A DNA stretch of 64,000 nt from Pseudomonadota bacterium (GTDB taxonomy: Bacteria > Myxococcota_A > UBA796 > GCA-2862545): the NCBI GenBank assembly GCA_023954855.1, contig JAGSGY010000014.1:1-64000 (forward strand). The letters run 5' to 3'. The notes beneath the pieces are model-generated. The model worked only from the letters and a program-made list of their open reading frames with translations. It did not search any database and was not told where the DNA came from. The translations under genes were made by a program, and so were the position numbers. Shown piece after piece: positions 52,747-62,285 of this stretch (positions within the stretch are counted from its first letter, which is position 1; each line of letters begins with the position of its first letter).

Positions 52747-53421
52747 ATGAAGCACGAAATTCGCAACAAGCCCGATTACGCTTCTCTTCACGTGCTGCTG
52801 GACGAGGGCGAGGCAGTCGTCACCGAGTCTGGCGCAATGATGGGCATGGACCCCGCGCTGAAGATGGAGACGAACATGAAGGGCGGCCTGCTCGGCGCCG
52901 CCAAGCGCGCGATGAGCGGAGAGTCGGTGTTCTTGAACACCTACACCAGCACCGGTGAGGCACAGCGCCTCGACGTCGCACCCTCCACGCCCGGCGACAT
53001 GGAGCACATCCGCCTCGAGAACTCGACGGTGATCGTGCAGCGCGGCTCGTACTGCGCTTGCACGCCCGACATCGAGGTCAGCGCCAAGTGGGGAGGGGCG
53101 AAGTCCTTCTTCGGCGGCGAAGGCCTGATCATGCTCAAGGCGTCGGGCACTGGAGACCTGTGGATCGCGTCGTACGGCGCCATTCACCAGGTCGAGGTCA
53201 ATGGCGGCTACACGGTCGACACCGGGCACATCGTGGCCTTCGACGAGTCGCTGACCTTCAACGTGACCAAGTCGGGTGGACTGAAGAGCTTGTTCTTCTC
53301 CTCCGAGGGCCTCGTCTGTCGGTTCTCCGGGACGGGACGGCTGTGGATTCAGACGCGTAATGCCCCGTCGCTGGCTGGCTTTCTGCATCCGTTCCGCGCG
53401 GTTCAGCAGAACAACAACTAG
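52747..53421 (+). CDS. AIM24 family protein (copy 3)
   Basis: The 224-residue paralogue follows copy 2 by 8 bases (GGGGG upstream of ATG). Motifs match copy 2: LLDEGEAVVTESGAMMGMD, MSGESVFLNTYTSTG, VAPSTPGDMEHI, WGGAKSFFGGEGLIMLKASG, DTGHIVAFDESLTFNV and CRFSGTGRLWIQTRN. Copies 2 and 3 are closer to each other than to copy 1. The triplet may form a hetero-oligomer; this is inference. An ABC exporter gene follows after a 147-base spacer. Confidence 0.92.
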   Translation: MKHEIRNKPDYASLHVLLDEGEAVVTESGAMMGMDPALKMETNMKGGLLGAAKRAMSGESVFLNTYTSTGEAQRLDVAPSTPGDMEHIRLENSTVIVQRGSYCACTPDIEVSAKWGGAKSFFGGEGLIMLKASGTGDLWIASYGAIHQVEVNGGYTVDTGHIVAFDESLTFNVTKSGGLKSLFFSSEGLVCRFSGTGRLWIQTRNAPSLAGFLHPFRAVQQNNN

Positions 53422-53441
53422 CGATCCACGGGCTTCGCGGC

Positions 53442-53469
53442 TTGCCGCTGCGGAGTCCGCGCCTAGGTT
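53442..53469 (+). promoter_or_regulatory. Candidate promoter for the ABC transporter gene
   Basis: TTGCCG (53442-53447) and TAGGTT (53464-53469) with a 16-base spacer lie about 100 bases before the ABC transporter ATG. Confidence 0.35.
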
Positions 53470-53568
53470 CGGAAATCCAGCACGGTCGACGCGCCTCGTA
53501 TTCCCGAGGGTCTGACTGGCGGTGAGATGGCGCGAAGCCGCTCCCGCCTTGTGCCCGGTGGAGTTCCG

Positions 53569-55311
53569 ATGGCTGAGTCCAATCACGTTCCCATCAGCCG
53601 CATTCTCGCGCTGGCTCGGCCCCAGCTGCCGATCTTGAGTCTCGCGACGTTCGCTCTGTTGGTGTCGGGAGCGGCCACGCTGGTGTTTCCGAAGGCCGTC
53701 GGCACGATGGTCGACACCATCCTCGGCAGCGATGATCCGGGCTCACTCGACTACGTTGCCGCGTTCCTGATCGTGGTCTTTCTGGTGCAGGCCGTGTTCT
53801 CGATGCTTCGGTCGTGGTTGTTCACCGTGGCCGGCGAGCGCATCGTGGCTGCGTTGCGGACCGACCTCTACAAGGCCGTGATCAGCCAAGATGTCGGCTT
53901 CTTCGACCTGACCCGCATCGGCGAGCTGACGAACCGCCTCGCGGCGGACACCACGGTGCTACAGAACACGGTCACCGTGAACGTCTCCATGGCGCTTCGC
54001 TTCACGATGACCGCGGTCGGCGCAGTCATCATCCTCGCCTACACCTCGCCAAAGCTGGCCCTCGTCGCGCTCTCCGTCGTGCCCGTGGTCGCCATCGGTG
54101 CATCCGTCTTCGGCCGACGGCTTCGGTCCCTCTCCAAGCAGGTCCAAGACGCGCTGGCTCACTCCACGACCGTCGCCGAAGAGACCATCGCCGGTGTGCG
54201 CACCGTGCGCTCGTTTGCCCGCGAACCGCGTGAGGTCGAGCGCTATGGCGAGGCGGTTCAGGCCAGCTACCGGGTGGCGGCGAAGCGGGCGTTGGCTGTG
54301 GGCGTGTTCCACGGCTCGCTGGGCTTTGCCGGCTATGCCGCGATTGGCCTGGTTGTCTGGTACGGCGGACGGATGGTCATGTCCGACTTGCTCACCCAAG
54401 GTGAGCTCGTACAGTTCCTGCTCTACACCTTCATGGTCGCCATGGCGCTCGGTGCGCTGGCAGGCCTCTACGCCGACTTCATGAAGGCGACCGGCGCTTC
54501 GCAGCGCATCTTCGAGCTCATCGATCAGACGGCGGGGATCGAGACCGAGGAGGGCCGACTGCTCGACTCCGTCCGCGGACACCTGCAGTTCGACGGCGTG
54601 CGCTTCGCGTACCCGGCCCGGCCGGACGTCGATGTGCTGACCGAGGTGAATCTCGACATTCATCCGGGTGAGGTCGTGGCGGTCGTCGGACCGTCGGGTG
54701 CCGGCAAGAGCACCATTGCTTCATTGGTTTCGCGGTTCTACGACCCGCTCGATGGCGTGATTACCGTCGACGAGGTGCCGCTGACAGAGCTGCAGCCCAG
54801 AGGCTTGCGCGAGCATGTCGGGTTGGTGGCGCAGGAGCCCATCCTCTTCGCGGCTTCGATTGCCGAGAACATCCGCTACGGCCGGATCGATGCGACGGAT
54901 GACGAGGTCGAGGCCGCCGCCCGCGCCGCCAACGCCCACGACTTCGTGAGCGAGTTCCCCGAGGGCTACCAGACCCTGGTCGGTGAGCGCGGCGTGCGGC
55001 TTTCCGGCGGTCAGAAGCAGCGGGTGGCGATCGCCCGCGCGCTGCTGAAAGACCCGGCGATTCTTGTGCTCGACGAGGCGACTTCGGCCTTGGACTCCGA
55101 GAGCGAGCACCTCGTCCAAGAAGCCCTTGACCGGCTCATGGAAGGGCGCACGACGTTGATCATCGCCCACCGGCTGTCGACGGTTCGCGACGCCGATCGC
55201 GTGGTGGTGCTCGAGGGCGGCCGAGTCGCCGAGACGGGCACCCACGATGAGCTCGTCGCGAGCGGCGGGCTCTACCACCGGCTCGTCGAGAGGCAGTTTG
55301 CGGTAGCCTAG
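53569..55311 (+). CDS. ABC exporter, fused membrane and ATPase domains (ABCB/MsbA-like)
   Basis: ATG 53569 (GGTGGAG upstream) gives 580 residues; an upstream in-frame ATG lacks a site. Six membrane spans occupy about residues 20-310. The nucleotide-binding domain has Walker A GPSGAGKST (about 374), the Q-loop in LVAQEPILFAAS, signature LSGGQKQRVAIARALL, Walker B ILVLDEATSALD and the H-loop IIAHRLSTV. The organisation is a half-transporter that works as a homodimer and exports lipids, drugs or peptides. The substrate is unknown. Confidence 0.95.
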   Translation: MAESNHVPISRILALARPQLPILSLATFALLVSGAATLVFPKAVGTMVDTILGSDDPGSLDYVAAFLIVVFLVQAVFSMLRSWLFTVAGERIVAALRTDLYKAVISQDVGFFDLTRIGELTNRLAADTTVLQNTVTVNVSMALRFTMTAVGAVIILAYTSPKLALVALSVVPVVAIGASVFGRRLRSLSKQVQDALAHSTTVAEETIAGVRTVRSFAREPREVERYGEAVQASYRVAAKRALAVGVFHGSLGFAGYAAIGLVVWYGGRMVMSDLLTQGELVQFLLYTFMVAMALGALAGLYADFMKATGASQRIFELIDQTAGIETEEGRLLDSVRGHLQFDGVRFAYPARPDVDVLTEVNLDIHPGEVVAVVGPSGAGKSTIASLVSRFYDPLDGVITVDEVPLTELQPRGLREHVGLVAQEPILFAASIAENIRYGRIDATDDEVEAAARAANAHDFVSEFPEGYQTLVGERGVRLSGGQKQRVAIARALLKDPAILVLDEATSALDSESEHLVQEALDRLMEGRTTLIIAHRLSTVRDADRVVVLEGGRVAETGTHDELVASGGLYHRLVERQFAVA

Positions 55312-55328
55312 CCCCGACCGGAGGGAGC

Positions 55329-55850
55329 ATGGGCCAATACGTCGACGTCGCTTTTCAGCTGACGCGCCAAGCCTTCGAGGCGAAGTTCACCGTCACTCAA
55401 GAGCGGGACGAGGAGTTTGACGAGGTCGCGTACGACGTCGGGGGACTTCCTGTGCAGTTCGGCGCGGACGTGGTGGTGGTCTGCACGTTGTGGGGCCCCG
55501 GCGTGTCCGTGCCCTTTGCGGTCGCCGAGGCCGATAAGGCGGTGCCGGGTCTTGGGGCTGAACTCGGGCCAGACCGGGTCGCGGTGGGTCTCGAGGCGGG
55601 GGATGTGTCCGACGAGACGGGTTTCGCCGAGCTCACCCGCGGTTGGGTGCATGGAGACGGGCTCTCCGAGGAGCGCGAGGTGTTCACCGCGCTGTTTGGC
55701 GAGGACCTGCCGTCGCGAGCCGAGGCGGCGCCAAGCCCTCGTCCGGCGCCGACGGAGGATGTCGATGCCATCGCCGAGGCCTACCTAGAGGGCATCGACG
55801 TACGCGCGCTACGGCTGGCCATCGAGCAGAAGATCCGCGACCGTTCCTAA
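55329..55850 (+). CDS. Hypothetical protein
   Basis: The 173-residue protein starts at ATG 55329 with GGAGGGAG just upstream, 17 bases after the ABC transporter. The first ~120 residues are mixed alpha/beta (VDVAFQLTRQAFEAKFTVTQ, VGGLPVQFGADVVVVCTLWG) without signal peptide or membrane span. A Pro- and Ala-rich linker (EAAPSPRPAPTED) leads to a C-terminal helix pair (AIAEAYLEGIDVRALRLAIE). I recognise no family. Its TAA overlaps the TAG of the convergent gene on CTAA. Confidence 0.65.
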   Translation: MGQYVDVAFQLTRQAFEAKFTVTQERDEEFDEVAYDVGGLPVQFGADVVVVCTLWGPGVSVPFAVAEADKAVPGLGAELGPDRVAVGLEAGDVSDETGFAELTRGWVHGDGLSEEREVFTALFGEDLPSRAEAAPSPRPAPTEDVDAIAEAYLEGIDVRALRLAIEQKIRDRS

Positions 55851-56647
55851 CGGCTCAGGCGCATCCAGCCGTCGTCTTCCATGGCCATCGTGCGCATGCG
55901 GGTCATCGCGACATCTTGGCGTGCTTCGTACTGCGCCTTCCAGCCCTCGAGGACGGCGAGGATCTCGGGGTCCTCGGTGGCCTGCAGCGTGAGCGTGTAC
56001 GGCCCGCGATCGAGCAGCTTGCCGATGCGGTCGAGCACCTTCTTGGTCGCGGCCTGCTGATCCGAGATCGGCATGGACTTCGGGTCGATCGTGAGCTTGA
56101 AGGCCTCGTGGTCCCCGATCGGCTGCGCCGGCGACTTCTGAAAATCATCGCCGTCGATGACGTAGGCCACCACTTTGCAGCGGGCACCCACGGGAAGCTC
56201 GAGGGTCGCCGCGCCGTCGGTGGTCGTGACGATGTCGGTCCACGGACAGGATGCGACTATGGCCTCGACGGGGGTGTCCTCCGCGTCGACCACCTGCACG
56301 CTGACGGTGTAGGTCTCGACGGGTCCCACGGTGCAGCCCTCCGCATCCCAGGTGAGGGTGCCGATGGGCTCGAACATACCGAGCAGGGCGTTCTTTCCGC
56401 TCTCCTTAGGCGAGGCCATGCTGATGCCGGTCGGCGTGGCGTGCAGCCAGTGGATGTCGCGAGCCGAGTAGGCATCGGCGGCGGGAGCAGCGCAGTGCTT
56501 GGGCGTCAGCTCGGGTGCGAGTAGGGCCCACGCCGCGTCGATGGGCGGAACCGCCGGTTCGCGGTTCAAGACGTTCGGGAGCCAGAGCGCGGCGGCGGCA
56601 ATGGCGACGAGGATGGCGATGGCGACAGCGGCGAGACGCGACTTCAT
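55847..56647 (-). CDS. Membrane-anchored hypothetical protein
   Basis: The 266-residue protein has one N-terminal span (LAAVAIAILVAIAAAALWLP). Outside it lies a mostly beta region (VETYTVSVQVVDAEDTPVEA, TTTDGAATLELPVGARC) that resembles a carboxypeptidase-regulatory-like or Big-type beta sandwich. A helical C terminus with TRMRTMAMEDDGWMRLSR follows. Four Cys may pair. It follows the DUF5916 gene by 6 bases, so the two are probably co-transcribed. It is similar in plan, not clearly in sequence, to the protein at 32156-32920. Confidence 0.7.
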   Translation of the reverse strand: MKSRLAAVAIAILVAIAAAALWLPNVLNREPAVPPIDAAWALLAPELTPKHCAAPAADAYSARDIHWLHATPTGISMASPKESGKNALLGMFEPIGTLTWDAEGCTVGPVETYTVSVQVVDAEDTPVEAIVASCPWTDIVTTTDGAATLELPVGARCKVVAYVIDGDDFQKSPAQPIGDHEAFKLTIDPKSMPISDQQAATKKVLDRIGKLLDRGPYTLTLQATEDPEILAVLEGWKAQYEARQDVAMTRMRTMAMEDDGWMRLSR

Positions 56648-56653
56648 GACAGA

Positions 56654-58777
56654 TCAGATCCGGAGGAGCAGGGTGCCCTTGGCGAACACAGTCCGGTTCA
56701 TAGCCTGTGGCTGCGCACCGAGTCGGGTGGTCTCGGCATAGCCCACGTAGATGGCGGTTCCCGGGTGCTGGAGCCAGGTGAACAGGACCGAGCTGGTCAG
56801 GTTTGGGGCGTCGTCACCGGCGTGGACGTGCTGGCCGAGCACGCGGACGCCGAGCTTCTGGGTGAACTGCCAGGTGAGCCGGGAGCGCATGCTGGTGGCT
56901 TGTCGGGCTGACCCGTCCTCCGGCATGAGCCGGTCATAGCGAAGGGTGTTGTCGAGGCGAATGCCGGCAGTAGGCCGAAGCGTGGCCTCGATGGTGCTGC
57001 CGAAGCGCGAGGCGCGTCCGAGCGTGCTCCAGTCGATGGTGCGCGACAAGGAGCCGTCTACGTCCCAGGAGAGCCAGCTCGTGCTGTAGCCGCCAAAGCC
57101 TGCTGAGACCCATCGTCCGGGCACTTGCACGCCAGACTCGAGCGTGTCCGACGCCCCAAAGGCGAGGTCGAGGTCGTACACGCCAGCGATCGTCGCGTCT
57201 GCGTAGAGGGACATCGAGCGCTGGTGGTCGCCCTCGTCTTCCTGTCGGAAGTTCGCCGACACGCCGGGCGTCCAGGTGTTGATGATGCCTTCGGGCTCGA
57301 AGGTCCAGGTGGCGTGGCCGCCGCCGTCCGTGAACCCGCTCTGCGTGAGAAATCCGGTCTCTTGCCGTACGCCGGGTGAGCTCGACCGTACAAACATGCC
57401 GGTGCCAAAGCCCTCGGCGGCTTGTCGCGCCAGCCAGACGCCTCCGCGGTGGCCGTACAGGCCGTCCTCGCCTGGCCGACCGGTGAGGGTGTGGAGCGTG
57501 TCGGCGGCGAAGGTCCAGCGCTCGCCGATCGGCGTGTAGAGCTGGGCCGCGAGACTGTCGTGAGCGCCGCGCAGGCCGTCCTGAGCGATGACGCGCTTGT
57601 CGGCCACGGTGACGCCTAGATGGCCCCCTTCGAGGATGTCGAGCGCGGTGCGAGCCACAGAGGTCGAGGCCATGGCGCCATCGACGTCCTCGGGCGTAAA
57701 CCCGGGGGTCTCGTACTGGTGGACCGACGCGGCGGGGGCGCGGTCGAGGGCGTGCAGCACACCTACAGACGTGCGGCCCTCACGTCCTGTGGACTTCACG
57801 CCGTAGAGAGGATCGACGATCGAGCGCGAGTAGAGGGTGGCGGCCCGATCGGCGAAGAAGCCGGCGCCATCGAGAAAGAAGGGGCGCCGCTCCGAGAACG
57901 AGAAGGCGAAGCGCTGGTTCACGTCGATCGGGGTCTCGTCGTTCTCGACCTGGCTGAAGTCTGGGTTCAGCGTCGCACCCAGGCCGATGTTCGGCGTCAG
58001 CCCGTACTTGAGATCGAGGCCGGGTCGAATCGTCTGGGGCGACGGGCGGTCCCAGGTCATGTGGTCTTCGTCGTTGCGTCGGCTCTGGGCAATCAGGGCG
58101 AGCTCCGAGCGGATCTCGAGGCCCGAGCCGGCTGCGGGAGGGTCGAGACGCATCGCAGCACCCTGGCTGAACACACGAGGCACATTGCGCTCGATGTCCG
58201 GGAAGGCGTACTTCGCGCCCTCACCGGGGATCTTGCGGGTGATGATCAGGCTCCAGTCCTGCTTTCCGTCTTCGCCCGAGTACTTGAGCGACCGAAAGGG
58301 GAATGCGATCTCGAGGTCGTAGCCATGCTCGCCAACCAGGGTTCCCTTGCTGCGAAAGACGGTGTCCCAGCTGGGGTTGAAGTTACCGGGTAGAACGCGC
58401 ATGTCCTGCTGGATGCCGATCGCGTTCAAGTAGAAGATGTACCCGCTGCCGCCCTCCTGGAACGGGTCGAGGTAGATGCCGATCTGGTCGTCGGCATTGA
58501 TGCGCTCCCGTGCCGACACGCGGGCGCGAATGGGTAGGTCAGAGTCGCGAACCCGCACGCCGATGTACAGGGTTCGCTCGTCCTGCAGAAACCGGACCTC
58601 GGTCGTTCCGGGCGGGGCGCCGCCTTCGTTGGGCTGGTAGCGAAGAAACTCGGTGACGACGGCACCCTGGTCCCAGATCGCCTCATCCATGCGCCCATCA
58701 ATCGCGATGGTGGACGTGTCGACGTCGGGAACGTCGGGTCCAGAGGCGAGCGCGAGACTGGCGAGGGTGAGCCACAT
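56654..58777 (-). CDS. DUF5916 outer-membrane protein with CBM9-like N-terminal domain
   Basis: ATG 58777 gives 707 residues with signal peptide MWLTLASLALASGP. Residues ~20-210 are a CBM9-like domain (IDGRMDEAIWDQGAV, LYIGVRVRDSD, DDQIGIYLDPF, YDLEIAFPFRSLKY). The remainder matches DUF5916, predicted as a beta-barrel: ERNVPRVFSQGAAMRLDPPA, TPNIGLGATLNPDFSQVENDE and FSERRPFFLDGAGFF are its marks. Amphipathic strands continue to LLLRI at the end, which has no C-terminal aromatic. Family members are outer-membrane proteins of unknown function, often near transport systems. Confidence 0.88.
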   Translation of the reverse strand: MWLTLASLALASGPDVPDVDTSTIAIDGRMDEAIWDQGAVVTEFLRYQPNEGGAPPGTTEVRFLQDERTLYIGVRVRDSDLPIRARVSARERINADDQIGIYLDPFQEGGSGYIFYLNAIGIQQDMRVLPGNFNPSWDTVFRSKGTLVGEHGYDLEIAFPFRSLKYSGEDGKQDWSLIITRKIPGEGAKYAFPDIERNVPRVFSQGAAMRLDPPAAGSGLEIRSELALIAQSRRNDEDHMTWDRPSPQTIRPGLDLKYGLTPNIGLGATLNPDFSQVENDETPIDVNQRFAFSFSERRPFFLDGAGFFADRAATLYSRSIVDPLYGVKSTGREGRTSVGVLHALDRAPAASVHQYETPGFTPEDVDGAMASTSVARTALDILEGGHLGVTVADKRVIAQDGLRGAHDSLAAQLYTPIGERWTFAADTLHTLTGRPGEDGLYGHRGGVWLARQAAEGFGTGMFVRSSSPGVRQETGFLTQSGFTDGGGHATWTFEPEGIINTWTPGVSANFRQEDEGDHQRSMSLYADATIAGVYDLDLAFGASDTLESGVQVPGRWVSAGFGGYSTSWLSWDVDGSLSRTIDWSTLGRASRFGSTIEATLRPTAGIRLDNTLRYDRLMPEDGSARQATSMRSRLTWQFTQKLGVRVLGQHVHAGDDAPNLTSSVLFTWLQHPGTAIYVGYAETTRLGAQPQAMNRTVFAKGTLLLRI

Positions 58778-58875
58778 GGCCGGCGGGTCACTCGATGGGC
58801 TGGACCTGACAACACTGCCGGACACTTTCGGACATTCGCGCCGCTCGCACCCGCTCGGCGGGGTACAGCCCGGGG

Positions 58876-60093
58876 GTGAGCGTCGCCCCGTCCTACTGGA
58901 AGCTGGTCACCAGCAACGACAACTTCCGCCGCGTCTGGCTGGGCGAGGTGGTGAGCTTCCTCGGCGACTGGTTCTCGCTGATCGCGCTCTACACGGTCGT
59001 ACAGGAACTGACGGACTCGACGACCGCACTTGCGGGGGTCATTGTCGGCAAGACCCTTCCGATCTTCCTGATGACGCCGATTGCCGGACCCCTCGCGGAC
59101 CGCTTCGATCGCCGGTGGATCCTTATTGGAAGCGACATCGGGCGTGCCGTGCTCGCGCTGGGCCTGATGGCGGCGTGGCAGTTCGAGTCGCTGCCGCTTC
59201 TCTACACCGTGCTCTCGCTGCAGATGTGCTTCGCGGGGCTGTTCATCCCGGCGCGTACCGCGGTGATTGCCCAGGTCACCGACGCGGACGAGCTTCCGGT
59301 GGCGATGGCGCTCTCGGGCGGCACGTGGTCGGTGATGCTGGCCTTTGGTGCCGCGCTGGGAGGCCTGCTCACGCAGATCGTAGGCATCCACGGGGCGTTT
59401 CTGCTCGATGGCCTGACCTATCTGTTGTCGGTGGCCTTTCTCTGGGGCCTTCCGTCGTTGCCGCCTGAAGGAAAGGCAGGGACCGAGCGAGGCTTTGTCG
59501 ACGGGCTTCGCTATGTGGGCCGGTCCCCTTGGCTTGCGACGGTGCTGACTGTGAAGCCGGCGATGGCCGTGCAGTCCGCGGTGCTGGTCATGCTGCCGGT
59601 GTTCGGAAATGGCGTCTTTCCCAAGACCGCGGGACCGCTGTTCATCGGCCTTCTCTACTCGGCGCGTGGACTCGGCGCGCTCCTGGGCTCGATGGGCACG
59701 CGCAATCTGACCGGGGACTCAACCCGGGCGATGCGCCTGTCACTGCCCGTGGCATTCACGGGTGCGGCAGGGTCCTACGTACTGATTGCTTGGGCGCCAA
59801 ATCTCTGGGTGGCGGCCCTCGGCTTCTTTCTCGCAGCCGTGGGTACCGGCACCATCTGGGTGTTCACCGGAACCCTGGCACAGCGCGCTGCGGATGGCCC
59901 CTTTCGTGGACGGGTGTTCGCGCTGGAGTGGGGACTCATGACGCTCGCCTCCGCCGGCAGTGCTTGGGTCGCCGGCGTCGTGGTCGATGCCTGGAGTCTC
60001 TCGGCGCGGCAGGTCGCGTTGTTCATGGCCGTCTACATGCTCGTGCCGGCGCTGCTCTGGCCGATTGCCGCCGCCAAGACCTCGCCGGACTAG
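58876..60093 (+). CDS. MFS transporter (enterobactin-exporter-like group)
   Basis: The 405-residue membrane protein starts at GTG 58876 with no clear ribosome site. It has about 12 membrane spans and MFS marks: NFRRVWLGEVVSFLGDWFS, ALAGVIVGKTLPIFLMTPIA, ADRFDRRWILIGSDIGRAV (loop 2-3 motif), and RTAVIAQVTDADELPVAMAL. It resembles the MFS_3 group around EntS, which exports siderophores or small molecules. The substrate is unknown. It diverges from the DUF5916 gene by 98 bases and converges with the HelD-like gene on a shared CTAG. Confidence 0.9.
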   Translation: MSVAPSYWKLVTSNDNFRRVWLGEVVSFLGDWFSLIALYTVVQELTDSTTALAGVIVGKTLPIFLMTPIAGPLADRFDRRWILIGSDIGRAVLALGLMAAWQFESLPLLYTVLSLQMCFAGLFIPARTAVIAQVTDADELPVAMALSGGTWSVMLAFGAALGGLLTQIVGIHGAFLLDGLTYLLSVAFLWGLPSLPPEGKAGTERGFVDGLRYVGRSPWLATVLTVKPAMAVQSAVLVMLPVFGNGVFPKTAGPLFIGLLYSARGLGALLGSMGTRNLTGDSTRAMRLSLPVAFTGAAGSYVLIAWAPNLWVAALGFFLAAVGTGTIWVFTGTLAQRAADGPFRGRVFALEWGLMTLASAGSAWVAGVVVDAWSLSARQVALFMAVYMLVPALLWPIAAAKTSPD

Positions 60094-62177
60094 CCGGGAA
60101 GCTTGGCGACCGCTTCGCGGACCACCGGAGACAGCGTTCCCACGCAGGTGATCCACAGTTGGTGCACCGCGCGGGTGGCGCCGACGTGCAGCACGCGGCG
60201 GGCTGTCGGCGTGTCCGGATAGCGCTGAGCGCTCGTCTCGACGAGGATCACGTAGTCGAACTCGAGCCCCTTGACCGACTGGACCTCGGTGACCTCCACG
60301 CCGGGCGCAAAGGTGAAGACCTGGTCCTCGACGAGTCGGAGACGCGGCACTTCGCCCTTGTCGAGCCCATCGTAGTAGAGCCGGGACATGTCGCGACCCG
60401 GGGTGAGCACGGCCACGCTGGCGAGCGGCTCGGCGCGGATCAGGTCGCGCAGCACGTCCGACAGAAACGCCACGGTGGCGCCGTGGTCAGTGAACTTGAA
60501 CAGCTCGACTGGCGGACCGCCGCGGGTGGTGACCGGAACGTTGTCGTCTTCCCAGTACTCACCCAGCAGATCGACCGCGAAGCTGACGATGGGATGGCTC
60601 GAGCGGTAGGCGATCCTCAGGGTGTTGACCGCGGTGCCCCGTACGCCCAGATGCCCGAAGAAGTCGGCCCAGCTCGTGAAGCCGGCATCCTGCATGACGT
60701 GCTGCTGGGTGTCGCCAGCCAGGGTGATGCTGCGGTTCTTGTCGAGGGTCTCGAGCAACACCCGGACCTCAATCGGGCTGAAGTCCTGGACCTCGTCGAT
60801 TGCGATGTGGCGGTAGACGAGCGGACGTCCTCGGCGGCGAAGGCGGCCGACCCGGAGCTGCCAGGCGCGAAGCAGCAGGGCGTCGTCCTCGGCGTCGAGC
60901 TCGACGGAGATCTCACGTTCGCCCTCGAGCCAGTTCACCAGCTCCTCGTTGCGGTCGCGGGCCCAGGTCGTGACCCGGTCGATCTCGGCATCGCTCATGC
61001 TTCCTGGCGCCACACGGGCGAAGACGCGCTTGAGCAGGGGCGCGTTGACCATCACGCTCATCCAGTCGTCGAGCGCCTGCTCACGGGTGTTGCGCCCGTC
61101 GACGGTCCGGACCTGCTCTTCGAGTGCGGCGAGGATGGCCGGGTGGTTCTTGAGCTTGAGCACGACCGCGGGCGTGTCGTCGCGGACCTTGCGCGGCAGC
61201 TTGTTGAAGTGGTTGCGACGCTGCTCGCGGGCCCAGTCGCCGAAGGAGCGGACCTGTGCGTTCTCGACGCCGAGGGCGGGCAACACGTGGGCGACGTAGT
61301 CGCGAAGCGCCTTCGAGAACACCACGAACATGGTGGCCTTCGAGTCGATGCGCGGGTCGTCGTACGCGAGGTAGGCGATGCGGTGCAGCGCGACGGTGGT
61401 CTTGCCCGAACCGGCCGTTCCGCGAATGACCACAAAGCCGGACTGGGGCTGCGTGATCAGCTCGAATTGCTCGGTGTCGATGAGGCCGGCGATGTCGGGC
61501 AGACGCTTGTCGCTGCGACGACGGTGACCCTCGAGGTCGGTGCCGAGCCGACGATGCATGCCCTTGCCGCTGTCGTGGGCGCGCATGGCGGCGCCTTCTC
61601 CACCGGCCATGCGCGGGGCCTCGATGGCGTCGACGTGCCACTCGCCGTCCTTGCGAAGGCTGAAGCTCCCGTCCGGAGACAGGATGCCCTCGAGCTTGCC
61701 GCCACGGATCGCGACCGTCCGACGTGCGACCACCTCGCCGATCAGGGCGCGTTCACCGATGTCTTCCTCGTACTCTTCACCCTGCTGGTAGCGGTAAAAG
61801 ATCTTCGAGATCGGGGCGTCTCGCCAGTCGACGATGCGGATGCCGCGCTGGATTCGGGTGGCCTTGCCCAGGCAGAGATCGCGCTCGCGGCCGTTCTCGC
61901 GAAGCCGGATGTGCGCGAAGTAGGGCGAGTCTGGATCCACCTGAGGACGCTTGCGGGCCTCACGAAGCTGCTCGAGAAGGGCGATTTGCCGATGGTATTG
62001 CTCCATCAACGCGCCCTTGTCCTCTTCCTTTGCATCGACGATCTCATCGCGGATGCGCAGGAGCTCAGCGACGATCCCGGCCTCGGAAGGCGGCAGGTCG
62101 TAAGGCTGCTCTTCGAGCAGGATGCGCACGCGGTCGAGCAGCTCGAGCTCGTCCTGGATGATGGGGTGGTCCTGCAC
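60090..62177 (-). CDS. HelD-like superfamily 1 ATPase
   Basis: I set the start at GTG 62177, giving 695 residues; GTG 62201 is an alternative and the frame remains open further upstream as a shadow of glyoxalase II. An N-terminal coiled coil (EEDKGALMEQYHRQIALLEQ) leads to DPDSPYFAHIRL and VDWRDAPISKIFYRY, typical of HelD, an RNA polymerase recycling factor. SF1 motifs follow: RGTAGSGKTTVALHRIAYLA (P-loop 253-260), IDEVQDFSPIE, GDTQQHVMQDAG, AYRSSHPIV, VQSVKGLEFDYVIL and HVGATRAVHQLW. It may free stalled RNA polymerase; some relatives confer rifampicin tolerance. Confidence 0.85.
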   Translation of the reverse strand: MQDHPIIQDELELLDRVRILLEEQPYDLPPSEAGIVAELLRIRDEIVDAKEEDKGALMEQYHRQIALLEQLREARKRPQVDPDSPYFAHIRLRENGRERDLCLGKATRIQRGIRIVDWRDAPISKIFYRYQQGEEYEEDIGERALIGEVVARRTVAIRGGKLEGILSPDGSFSLRKDGEWHVDAIEAPRMAGGEGAAMRAHDSGKGMHRRLGTDLEGHRRRSDKRLPDIAGLIDTEQFELITQPQSGFVVIRGTAGSGKTTVALHRIAYLAYDDPRIDSKATMFVVFSKALRDYVAHVLPALGVENAQVRSFGDWAREQRRNHFNKLPRKVRDDTPAVVLKLKNHPAILAALEEQVRTVDGRNTREQALDDWMSVMVNAPLLKRVFARVAPGSMSDAEIDRVTTWARDRNEELVNWLEGEREISVELDAEDDALLLRAWQLRVGRLRRRGRPLVYRHIAIDEVQDFSPIEVRVLLETLDKNRSITLAGDTQQHVMQDAGFTSWADFFGHLGVRGTAVNTLRIAYRSSHPIVSFAVDLLGEYWEDDNVPVTTRGGPPVELFKFTDHGATVAFLSDVLRDLIRAEPLASVAVLTPGRDMSRLYYDGLDKGEVPRLRLVEDQVFTFAPGVEVTEVQSVKGLEFDYVILVETSAQRYPDTPTARRVLHVGATRAVHQLWITCVGTLSPVVREAVAKLPG

Positions 62178-62285
62178 GGCTTCGTCCCGGGGAAACCGCA
62201 CGCATATCCGGTCCTCGCGGTGGTGGAAACCGACAGAAGGGTGCCGAGCTTTGCCGGTCCGAGGTATGCGGCGGAGGGAGGTCGC

